The notes under the pieces: model-generated
What the model was told of the DNA's origin: nothing
The model's database searches: none
The model's input: only the letters and a program-made list of their open reading frames with translations
Program-made: the position numbers and the translations under genes
Source: Rugalucina vietnamica
Taxonomy: Eukaryota > Mollusca > Bivalvia > Lucinida > Lucinidae
Direction of reading: 5' to 3'
Assembly: GCA_964017185.1 (NCBI GenBank)
Contig: OZ024882.1
Span: forward strand, 40,831,988 to 40,895,987
DNA: 64,000 nt
Shown: positions 39,501 through 51,500 of the stretch, one piece after another
Layout: each line of letters starts with the position of its first letter
Numbering within the stretch: the stretch's first letter is position 1

Positions 39501-42500
39501 AGTCTACATCGTTTTTTCTTTGAAGAAAAATTTTTTACGATTGGTCTCATTCCCTTTTAATTTCTGTGCTACTCTTTCAATTACTATCGGAGACAACCGG
39601 ACACCGGACAACCGGACGTCCGGACGCCGGACAACCGGACGCTGGTCATGGAATTCAACTTCCTACTGACCAAGTGAACACCGGACACCGGACAACCGGA
39701 CACCGGACATCCGGACGCCGGACACCAGACAATGTTCACCAGACTTTGTCTAGAGATACAGGTCACAAAAAGGACACTCTAGAACTGTTGTCTGACTCTG
39801 ACCATAGGCCTATCCGGACATCGGATGCCGTTCTTAGTCCTAGGTCAAAAGATCGTTTTGATCATTCTACTGATGTAGAGTTTGGTCCCAGGCTTCCAAA
39901 CAACCAAAACTCTAGACATATCAGTCCAGAGGATAGGGGTCACAGACCTTTGATTCCTCTTCGCCATGCTAATCATGGTGAGCTCTCTCCGGCATCTGTT
40001 CTAAGACAACACCGTGAGAGACCGCCTTCTTTTTCGAGATCGGCTCATGATCGGGTTTCGAATCAATCATCTCGACATCAGCAGAGATCTCACTCACGTT
40101 CACGTGTTAGGTGCAGGTCACGTTCTAAATCCCGCTCTCGGGATCATGGGAGACTCTCCCGTCGTGATAAACACCATGTCAAGAAAGTTAGTCATAAGAG
40201 GAAACGTAGCTCTTCCTACTCCTCTTATTCGTCCTCTTTATCCTCTTCATCTTCTTCTCGTGAGAGACGAAAGAAGAAAAAGAGTAAAAGGCGACATAAG
40301 TCCCACAGAAGTGGACGTAAAGATTATAAGAAGAAGAATACAAGGAAACGTCCTCGCACACCTTCACATTCTTCTTCATCTAGATCTTCCTCATCCTCTT
40401 CGACTCATTCAGTTGAGGAAGAGCGTTTCTCGCGAGTCTCTCATACTCGGAGAGAAGTGTCACAACATCGGGACAGACACTCTCCTGAGTTAAGCGTTGA
40501 AATCCGTTCAGATGAGAATGATTTCAATGATCACTCTGACTCTCAAAGCGAGCGTGATGGTTCTCGTCAGTCAAGGCAACCTCTCAAGGATGAAATAGCG
40601 GATTCTGAAGCTATCAAATTTTCATCCTTGGTTGAGGAAATTCTCAAACTTCTGCCAGAAGACAAGTTCCCAAGAGAACCGGAGCGTGATCCTTCTGATT
40701 GTCGACCTAGATCAAGTATTCAGATGGATCAAGAGAGAGCTCCAAGGAAATCCATTTCCTTGCCTCAGTCATTGGTGGTCAAGACCACGATTGAGCGCAT
40801 TGCTAAGAATCTCTCTAAGACCCCTCCTGTTGATAATTGGTGCCCGGGCGACAAAGATGTTTTGTCAGTGGCCAGTCTCAAATTTTACAAAGCTCATTGT
40901 GAGTTTTTCCCGACAGCAGAACCTGCTCAGCTTGACAGGGATGCCAGTCGCTTAGATCTCTCACTCAAGGGTTCCTGCAGTTTCCCAGTGAAATCCCTTG
41001 AATCTTATGAGAAATACTCACGAGATATATTACGTACGCTTTCTCATGCCGACATTCTGTCCTTCGCGGCTTACAAATCTTTACGCCAGAAGGAGTTGGA
41101 TCCCAAGCTTTTGGAGCGGACTTTGGACTCTTTATCCGTGGCCATTAGAGATTCCATTGGAGTTGCCTCTCTTATGGCTGTTGGTCTGCAGCAGGCTCGT
41201 CGTGACGCGGCCATTCATGCTGCACCCAAGTCCTTAACGGATGAATCTAAACAAAGTCTTAGGAACGTTCCCATCACTTCCTCTAAACTTTTTGGCGGGG
41301 AAATTGATGAGATTTATAAGCGTAATGTTCAAGCTAATAGGGACAAATTAGTTGACAACGCTGTGTCCCAACAATCTAAATCACAGCAGTCTGCTAATGC
41401 TTCAGGCAAGCGTAGCGCTCAGCCTCCTAAGAAGAAGCCTGCTCCTCAGAAGACAGAGTCCTCGACTAGTGAGGTTAGCAAAATACTCCCTCAATCTGGC
41501 CGCGGTGGCCGTAGAGGCAGTTCTTTCAGAGGCTCTAGCTACCGAGGCAGAGGTGCCCCCTCTCGTGGAGGGGCCTCTGCCCCTAAGAAACACTGAAGAT
41601 GTCTCTCCACTGCCCCTTCCTCTACCCCAAGTTCCGGTAGGAGGAAGATTGGCCCACTTTGTCCACAACTGGCAAAGCATTACAGACGACCCATGGGTCC
41701 TCTCTATCATCCGGAGAGGGTATCTGATTCCGTTTTCAGAACCCCCTCCCCTGTCAGAGGTACCGATTTTCTTCAACCAGTCGAAAGACTCTCGTCTGGA
41801 AGAAGAGGTCGCCAATCTCCTTTTGAAGGGTGCAGTGGAGAAAATCGACCCGGTAAGTCCCGGGTTTTATTCTCGGATTTTCATCGTTCCGAAAAAGAAC
41901 GGAAAGTCCCGACTCATAATCGATCTGTCTCCACTAAACAAGTACGTCTGCGTTCAGAACTTCCGGATGGAAACTCAGAGGAAAGTAAGGAATGCCATTT
42001 ATCCGAACGATTGGGCATTTTCATTGGACCTTACCGATGCGTATCTGCATGTTCCGATCCACAAGCAGTCACGCAAGTTCCTTCGATTCTCTCTGAACGG
42101 TCAGATCTTCCAGTTCAAGGCTTTAGCATTCGGGCTCTCGACCAGCCCTTTCGTCTTTACCTACCTCATGAATGTAATTGCTACATTTCTCAGGAAAAGA
42201 GCGATCATTCTGCATCCCTATCTCGACGACTGGTTAGCCAGAAACCAATGTCGTCGAACTCTGTTGGAACACAGACATTATCTAATGTCTTTGATAACTT
42301 CTCTAGGGTTGATTATCAACTACGAGAAGTCAGAGCTCGTTCCAACACAGACTTTCACATTCATAGGGATGGAATTCTTGATCAATCTCAATCTTGTCAG
42401 AGTTCCTCAGGACAGAATTCAAAAAATACTCCAAGCCATTCTGGTCTTTTCTCAGGAGACATTCGTATCAGCCAGGACTTTCCTGTCTCTTTTGGGACAA

Positions 42501-45500
42501 CTCAATGCGGCAGCAGATCACGTTGTTTTGGGCAGACTCCATCTCAGACCATTACAAACGTACCTGTTGTCACTATGGAGACCTCATATACATCCATTGG
42601 ACCAACTAATTCCAGTCACTCCGGATGTATTATATCACCTCAGTTGGTGGAAACAAGAACGGATCTACCACCAAGGTGTGCCTCTGAAAGTAGCTCCGGT
42701 CTCTCACACGATCTTCACGGACGCCAGCACGGCAGGCTGGGGATCTCACGTGGAACCGGAGGGTCTGTTGTATCATGGTGTTTGGACCAGAGACCAATCC
42801 CGTCTCCACATCAACATGCTGGAGATGCTGGCAATAGCTCTCACTCTGGAAGCTGCTTGCCATGCCATAACGGGCTCCACGGTTCTGGTTTCAACAGACA
42901 ATACCACAGTAGTGGCATATCTGTCTCACCAGGGAGGCACTCATTCTCCAGATCTCAGCAAAGAGACCTGGAAGATTCTAACTTGGTGCCAACGGAACAA
43001 GATCCACTTACTTGTGAAGCATATTCCAGGCAGGTTCAACACCCTGGCCGACCAGCTAAGCCGGGTGAACAAACCTATTTCGACAGAGTGGGCTCTGAAC
43101 CAGGAAATAGCCAATCTTCTTTTTTCCATGACAGAGTTTCCAAACATAGACTTATTCGCAACTCGTCTGAATCACAAGCTTCCTCTGTATGTTTCTCCAA
43201 TTCCCGACCAGAGGGCACTTTCAATCGATGCTCTATCAATGAATTGGAACAATCTTCATGCCTATGCATTTCCACCGTTCCATCTCATTCAAGCTGTGAT
43301 AAACAAAGTGAAACTATCACAGTGCAGAGTAGTTCTGGTAGCCCCATTCTGGCCCAACAGGTCTTGGTTTCCAGAACTTCTGAGTCTGTTGGTGTCAGAC
43401 CCAATCAGTCTTCCAGTTTGGCCAAACCTGCTCGTACAGTTAAACGGAAGGTTTTGGCATCAAAACATAGGTGTTCTGCAACTTCACGCTTGGATTTTGT
43501 CAAGCAATCAATCAGAGATAAGAGATTTTCAAAACAAGTTGCAGAGCACGTCGTCAAAGCAAGGCGTGAGTCTACTCGCAAAGTCTACGATGCAAAGTGG
43601 CGGGTCTACCTTGATTGGGCAAATAAACGGCAAATTGATCCAATCAAGGCCACTCCTAATGTGATAGCCGATTTTCTGACATTTCTATTCAATGAGAAGA
43701 AATGTCAGGTCAGTACCATTAGAGGTTACAGATCCATGATTTCTAACACTCTTAAGTTTTCGGCTGGTTTCGATATTGGTTCCCATCCGTATTATCTGAT
43801 CTGATTACATCATTTCAGTTACAGAGACCAATTTCCAGGTCTCTAGCACCAAAATGGGACCTTGCCTTTGTTCTTTCGCATATATGCAAGGCACCTTTCG
43901 AGCCATTATCACAATGCTCACTTTTTCATCTTTCATTGAAATCAGCTTTTCTCATTGCCATGGCAACAGCCAAAAGAGTTTCTGAGATACACGCTTTTTC
44001 AATTGACAAAGATCACTTTCGTTTTAGCCATATTGATGGTTCACTCACATTAAGAACTCAACCTGGCTTTTTAGCGAAGAATCAACTTCCATCTAAGGCT
44101 CCGGATTCTATTCGCATTCCCAAATTGTCAAATCACTGTCGTTCATCTGACTTTAATCGCAAGCTTTGCCCAATCAGAGCAATTAAAGCATACATTGACA
44201 GAACTAAGTCTATTAGAAATGGCAGAACTCGACTTTTCATTCCCACTAAAGGGAATCACGACTTGAAAAAGTCGACAATCTTGGATCAAATACACAATCA
44301 GTCATGCATATAAAAGTTTATCCAAGCATCAGATTAAGCTTCTCAAAGTTAAAGCTCACGAACTGAGAGCTCTATCCACTTCTTGGGCGTACACTAGCTC
44401 GATTCCCCTTGAAGAGGTCATTAAGGCAGCAGTTTGGTCTAACTCTTCAACCTTTGCCTCTTTCTACCTGCGCAATATGGGATCACAGGCTGAAAACCTT
44501 AGGCAAATGGGACCAATCGTTGCAGCTCAAAGGATGGTGGGGGGGGGGGGCCCGACAATCAGGTCCTCCAGATGAAGATGCTTAACCTGACGATACACCA
44601 TCTACAACAGAAGATACCAGATAGTCCAAAGGTACTATTAGTCTTAACTAATATTATATCAGGACTGGTACTGCATCCAGAGATGTTTTACAGGAGACTA
44701 GAAGAATTCTTCTTCTTGTTATTCTCGAGTGACTGTTGTCACTCTCTTCATGGATCCTTTATGCATCTCTGTAAGCATATATGGACTACCCTTACTTAGT
44801 CAGAATGCCTCCCTCCATGGTTGGTGATTCTATAGCTATAAGATAAGTATATGGTAAGGAAGCGCTCATTAAAAGAGGATTTTTACCCTAGTAGTAAAAT
44901 CCGTTTTAATAAGCGACTTACCATATACTTATCGCTTATTTGCCCAGCCTCCCGTAACCATGGTAACCATGGTTATTCCCCGCGTTTCTGGGCAGTTTTG
45001 GGGCATTCTGGAAATCAATTTAATTCTGACACGAAAATCTCGTGCATATCCGGTTTCCGGTGACTATTGACACAGACACCATATCGGTTCTGGTCATCTC
45101 GCCCCAAAACTGGTAAGGGTGTCCAAATTTTGAAAGGGTAGCATAGGTATATAGCTATAAGATAAGTATATGGTAAGTCGCTTATTAAAACGGATTTTAC
45201 TACTAGGGTAAAAATCCTCTTTTGCAGCAAAAATAAGAAAAATAGGTGTACCCCTGCCTCCTCCAGATTTGCTATATAAAAGTGGGGTATAAGGGGGTAA
45301 ACATTTCACAGACATGTTTTCCTGATGTAATGGAATGGTAGCAGTCATTAGGCCAGATGGACACAATTTCATGCCTATCTTTTGTAGCAATTCAAAGTTC
45401 TATTTTCATCAAGTCTTGTATGAAAAATGAAGGTAACGAGACAAAAAAATGAGGTCTGATATGAATAAAAAAATTATATCTAGAATTCCAAGCCAGTGGA

Positions 45501-48500
45501 CACGAATGGACTGTCAATATAAGGGAGACAATTGTTCTTGATAATAGAGCACTATTTTGTATTTCACAATATCAAAGATTTGATGTTTGACAAAAATATT
45601 TTCCTGCAATCACAAATAATAAGGCAATGAAAAAATAAAATGGTTGATATCTTTTAAAGATATATATCTAATTGGAATGATTTCATGTACATTGCAGGTT
45701 CTACTCGGTATGAGTGACTCTGATCTGGCCCAGGCTTTAGACATCAAACATCCTCTACACAGGAAGAAATTAAGACTTGCTATAGAGGAGAGACGCAATC
45801 AGGTCGATGGGTAAGTAAAGCTTTTATTATTTGAGCCGCAACATGGGAAAACGGGTCTTTGGAGTTTTCTGACCAGGTCAGACACAAGCTGGCTTGTACA
45901 GTCACAGAAGCAGGCTAGAAGCATGAAATTTTGGATATAAGTAGAAGATGGACTGTACTATCTGTTTAGTAAAAACAAAGGCGCTGATCAGCTTAGCAGT
46001 TACTGAATAGCTGATCTACGCCTTTGTTTTGCATAGTCTTAAAGCCATTTTTCTCATGACATTGCTAATATCTGTGATATCTGTGAGAAAGGAAGTAATT
46101 TATTAAATCATCATTTCCAAAATTTAAACTTAATAAATTTTGAAGAGTCATAAAAAGCGTTTAAGCAAAATATACTGAAGCACTGTGGCCTAATGGTACT
46201 GTGTCTGACTCTGAATTGAGAGTCCCGACATGACTACGAGTTGAGAGGTCTTGGGTTTGAAACCCCTCTGGCACATGGTTGTGTCCTTGAGCAAAACAGA
46301 CTAACGTCCCACAGTATGGATTAATATCATTGAAGCTACGGCTCTGTCTCGATTGGTGTGCTGTACCTCTTTTCTAACATAGCATCGAGTCTGGCCATTT
46401 CTGTATCAAAAATAAAATAAAAATGTAATTGCCTTGTGGAGACTCGGATCCGCTGTCATATCTGATGTTGCAACAAAACTGAATTCAGTCCTTGACACAC
46501 AATATATAAATTCTGTCACTGAAAAATGAAATGATCCTTTGCATGAGAAATACAACAATTTGGGTTTCCGACCAGGTCCGACTCAAACCAGGCTGTACAG
46601 CATAAAGCTAGAAGCTTGAAACTTAGATTATAAGTAGAAGAGGAATAGTAATATCCTTATAGTGAAAGCAAAGGTGCTGATCAGCTGTGCAGTTAGTGCA
46701 CAGCTGATTTGCATCTTTGTTTTCGCATATGCAAATCGTTTTTTGTTGGGTTTTTTTCATGCGAAGGCTCAAATATAAATGTTACTCTATTGTCATATTT
46801 TCAGGAGTTCCTGCCCAAAGTGTTCATTGTTAGACCACACCTGGGTGGCCCAGAAGTGGTTACATGACATTGGGCTACCGCAGTATGCCGCGGTGTTTGA
46901 ATCCAACTTGGTGGACGGTAGAATGCTAAACAATCTGTCTCGTAAAGATATGGAGAAACATCTTGAAATACATCGGAAGTTTTACCAGTCGAGTATACTA
47001 CATGCTGTTGAGTTGCTACGACGACTCGGTTTTGATAAAGAGGTACTAGTATTTTGATGTATTAATTCTTCGGTATATGATAGGTTGCAGTCTTATGCCT
47101 TTTGTATTGTAAGAAACAGTAAGAAATATAGCCAAAATAGTGTGATAGATGGAAATTCGGTCAGGCAATAGAATAATGGGTACATTAGTTTTTGCCTTAT
47201 TTATTATTTTATAACAGTTTAGCCTTTGCCTTTACTTGTTGTGGCTAATACGGATAATATATTCTGCTACTGAATACCTCCTTATACCCCGCTTTTATAA
47301 AGTAAAACTGGAGTTTGCAGGGGTATACCTATTTTTCTTATTTTTGCTCAAAACATAGATTGTTGGTATACGTTAGAACCGCCTCCACGAGGCGGTTCTA
47401 ACGAGTACCCACAATGTATGTTTTGGAGTAAAAATAAGAAAAATGTCAAAACTTTCAGCTGAAATTTGCTAAAAAAATATCTGTTTATTGCATGGACAAG
47501 TTTTCGTAATGTTTTAGCCAGATCCCAATGACAGAGATTGGCGATAGAATATGTTTGAACTGGTATATTTGCTTGAAGGTTTTGTGCGAAAGAAGAATGA
47601 ACACAGACACCTCCTCCACTGATCCTATTGTATGGACCAATGGGCGCGTAATAGAGTGGGTACAGAATATTGATCTGGAGGTAGGTTACTTCCCTTGGAT
47701 TGTTGCACTAATTATAATAGGTAAACTGTATTTTATAGTCTATTATAGTCTAGATGGAATCAATTGACTAGTAGTAATGACTACTAAACTTGAGTAGAAA
47801 TAGTGAATAGCCAGAGGGACCTTAGATCATAAAAAAGACAATCTTCTGTAAAAATAAGCCCTAGAGTTTGATGTATAGTTAGTGGGTAGAGAAATCATTG
47901 AAAGGCCTTGAATATATTCTTGCATAGATATCTATGCTCACAGCTGTTTTAAGTCTTTTTTGATTGGTTGAAAGCTAAGTTCAACAGCAAAACACATGTT
48001 CAAATCATGAAATTTATGTGCCATTTGAACATGGGTTTTGGCAAACATCATTGGTCAATGCGAGTGACGTCACAGTGTTGCTTAGAAAAAAAATGGCCGA
48101 TGTTGAAGAAGCTCCGCAGTGTTCGATGAGTTTTGACGTTGCTAATTTATTTTCAAGAAATTTTAGTGAATTAGTATGAAAATGCAAGAATAACATTCAA
48201 CCATGTTGTGTTTCAGTTTTCAAACATTCGCTGGTTCACTCGGAAGGGGTTTGAAAACGCGGCCTACAGCCTTGTGTTCAAACACCTTCCTCGTGGTCCA
48301 TCGAATGTTTGACCACAGAAAACAATTGCTGATCCCTATATTCATAAAGGTAGTCTTTTTTCCAGGAATTTGCAGAGAATCTCAGAGAATCAGGTGTTCA
48401 TGGAGCGTTGATGGTTCTAGAGCCGACCTTCACTGCGGACACGTTAGCCACAGCCCTGGGGATACCTCCATCTAAACTCTACATACGCAGACATCTAGCC

Positions 48501-51500
48501 ACAGAACTCGAATCTCTAGTCAAGCCAGCAAGGTGGGTTGGATAAGATTTTTTGGTTGGAATAATTTTTGTTGTAAAATGTTTGGGTTGGCTGTCGGCCA
48601 GTTGTGAGTCTGGCTGTGCCTTGAGAGTTTAATACTAGCTTCATTCATGTGTTGTGATCAGTTATGAAAATATTGCTGAAGTTAAAAAAAAATACTGCAG
48701 TCATTTTTACCTTACTCTTTAACACCATCCCCAATGTAAGAACAAAGAGACTTAGGATACTGTAAATTCGGAAATCTTCGTGTGACTTTTATTTCGTGAA
48801 TATTTTATTTCCGAATTATTAGCGAGTTTTTGAATTCACTAGTCCAGAGTATTCATGTATTCTATAAAGTTCATAGTGACTCTTTATTAGCGAGAACTTT
48901 GAATTTGTGAGGCAACCAATTTGTGAATATAAGCGAATATTTTTGGATCTACAGTAGTATATAAAAAAACAAAAAATAATTACGTGGTCCAAGGGAGATA
49001 ATAAGGCCACAGATGTGAACTTGAGCAGCTAGAAATACAAATTAAACTGTGTAAGAACAGACATATCATTCCATTTTTAGCTCACCTGAGCCGAAGGCTC
49101 ACAAGGTGAGCTTATAGTACAGTAGTCGAGCCTGCGTCCGTCCGTGCGTCCGTGCGTGCGTCCGTCCGTCCGTTCACATTTTCAAACTCAAATATCTCTA
49201 AGACAAAAAGGCCGATCGTGATCAAATTTTATCTAAAGCATCATTGAGGAGGGGGAAAGGTTGCATTAGGTTTTGGGCCAGGTCGGATTGGAACTCTGGT
49301 TTCCATGGCAACAGATAGCTCCCATAGACTTACAATGGGAAAAACATAAAAAAATCTTCTTCTCCGAAACCACAAGTCCCAGACCTTTCATATTTTGTGT
49401 GTAGCAATGTATAGTGGTCCTCTTTATAAATCCTGCCAACCTTGCCCCTGGGGTCCATACAGGCCCCACCCCGGGGGCGTGATGGGGCAAAACATGAAAA
49501 AATCTTCTTCTCCGAAACCACATGGCCCAGAGCCTTCATATTTTGTATGTAGCAATGTGTAGTGGTCCTTTTTATAAATCCTGCCAATCATACCCCTGGG
49601 GTCAAAAATGGCCCCGCCCCGGGGGTCATTAGCTCCCATAAACTTACAATGGGAAAAACATAAAAAAATCTTCTTCTCCGAAACCACAAGGTCCAGAGCT
49701 TTCATATTTTGTCAGTAGCAATGTATTGTGGTCTTCTTTATAAATCCTGCCAACTGTGCCCCTGGGGTTCATACAGGCCCCGCCCTGGGGGGGTCATGGG
49801 TAAAACATAAAAAAATCTTCTTCTCCGAAACCACAAGGCCCAGAGCTTTCATATTTTGTTTGTAGCAATATATAGTGTTCCTCTTTATAAATCCTGCCAA
49901 CCGTGCCCCTGGGGTCCATACGGGCCCCGCCTCGGGGGCGTCATGGGAAAAACTTTAAAAAATCTTCTTCTCCGAAACTATAAGGCCCAGAGCTTTCATA
50001 TTTTGTGTGTAGCAATGTATAATGGTCCTCTTTATAAATCCTGCCTAATGTGCCCCTGGGGTCCATACGGGCCCCGCCCCGGGGGTCATTAGGAAAAACA
50101 TAAAAAAATCTTCTTCTCCAAAACCACAAGGCCCAAAGCTTTCATATTTTGTATGTAGCAATGTGTAGTGGTCCTCTATATAAATCCTGCCAATCATGCC
50201 CCTGGGGTCAAAAAATGGCCCCGCCCCGAGGGTCATTAGCTCCCATAGACTTACAATGGGAAAAACATAAAAAAATCTTCTTCTCCGAAACCACAAGGTC
50301 CAGAGCTTTCTTATTTTGTCAGTAGCAATGTATAGTGGTCCTCTTTATAAATCCTGCCAACCATGCCCCAGGGGTCCATACGGGCCCCGCCCCGGGGGCG
50401 TCATGGGAAAAACATAAAAAAATCTTCTTTTCCGAAACCACAAGGCCCAGAGCTTTCATATTTTGTTTGTAGCAATGTATAGTGTTCCTCTTTATAAATC
50501 CTGCCAACCGTGCCCCTGGGGTCCATACAGGCCCCGCCCCGGGGGCGTCATGGGAAAACCTTTAAAAAATCTTCTTCTCCGAAACCACAAGGTCCAAAGC
50601 TTTCATATTTTGTGTGTAGCAATGTATAATGGTCCTCTTTATAAATCTTGATAACTGTGCCCCTGGGGTCCATACGGGCTCCGCCCCCGGGGCGTCATGG
50701 GAAAAACATAAAATAATCTTCTCCAAAACCATATGGCCCAGAGCTTTCATATGTTGTGTGGACCAATGTATAATCCTCTCCTTTATAAATGCTGCTAACG
50801 GTGCCCATGGGGTCCATACAGGCCACGCCCCAGGCATGTCATTATCTACCATAGACTTATAATGGAAATATATGAAAAAATCTTCTCTGCAACAGCATGA
50901 CACAAAGCTTGTATATTTGATATACAACATTGTCATGTGGAGCTCTACATAAATCCTGCCAATTTTGCCCCTGGGGTCAAATATGGCCCCACCCCAGGGG
51001 TCATTATAGGACCCTGACCTTGTTAGATGATTTTTTCACGTGAACCAAAATGGCAGAAAAGAGGATACACAATCCAGACAAGAGCTCTTCTGCTGATGTA
51101 AGTAGGGTTTCAAGGTCACATGACCAAGATGGCCACCATACCCATATATGGTAAAAACCCCAATTACTTTGTCCAGTGACTGTACTTGTTGACTTTCAGG
51201 TGAGCGATCGTTGCCCCTGGGCTACTTGTTGTTGCTTTACAGTCAGCTGTAAACTTTGTGTACAATTTAATTCTCTATATCTTCTTCTTCAGGCAAAATA
51301 TATCTCTGGGTTCTCTGAAGAGAAGCAGGGCCTCTAGAAGTGGTTCACTCTCTGAATCAAAAGGTTCAAAGGCTAGGATGAGCCTCAGGGTAGGTATAAT
51401 TTGGTTTCTGTCAGAACATTACTGAATAATTGTTGACTCAAAATATAAATTTTAATACAAACAAAATGAAAATAGCTGCATGTTGGTGATGTATGATTGT

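Larger units (their letters stand above)
39313..45223 (+). mobile_element. DIRS-like tyrosine-recombinase retrotransposon in kazrin intron 8
   Basis: About 5.9 kb in the same orientation as kazrin. It has inverted terminal repeats of about 170 bp (39317-39490 and 45014-45177 in reverse), three overlapping ORFs (Gag-like, RT-RNase H, tyrosine recombinase) and an internal complementary region at 44831-44932 that matches both extreme ends joined together. This is the DIRS1 plan: replication through a circle and integration by a recombinase without target duplication. Both ends meet TTTT (39313-39316 and 45220-45223), so the crossover lies within TTTT. The recombinase frame has two shifts, so this copy may not be autonomous. 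Confidence 0.92.

Noticed and set aside
40014..40493. 159-codon frame inside DIRS ORF1
   Set aside because: Shadow frame of the RS-domain coding region; no domain.
41693..43804. 703-codon open frame overlapping the DIRS RT
   Set aside because: Only its last ~100 codons are real (recombinase N-terminus). The rest is a Ser-rich out-of-frame reading of the RT-RNase H gene.
47528..47767. 79-codon frame as a separate gene
   Set aside because: It is kazrin exon 11 read through both its splice sites; only the upstream alternative acceptor is of interest.
49330..50720. CRISPR-like regular repeats
   Set aside because: Units of ~147-168 bp without unique spacers, in an animal genome; it is a satellite array.
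49266..50936. Many 60-120 codon frames on both strands
   Set aside because: All are translations of the S2 tandem monomer, repeating the same residues from unit to unit.
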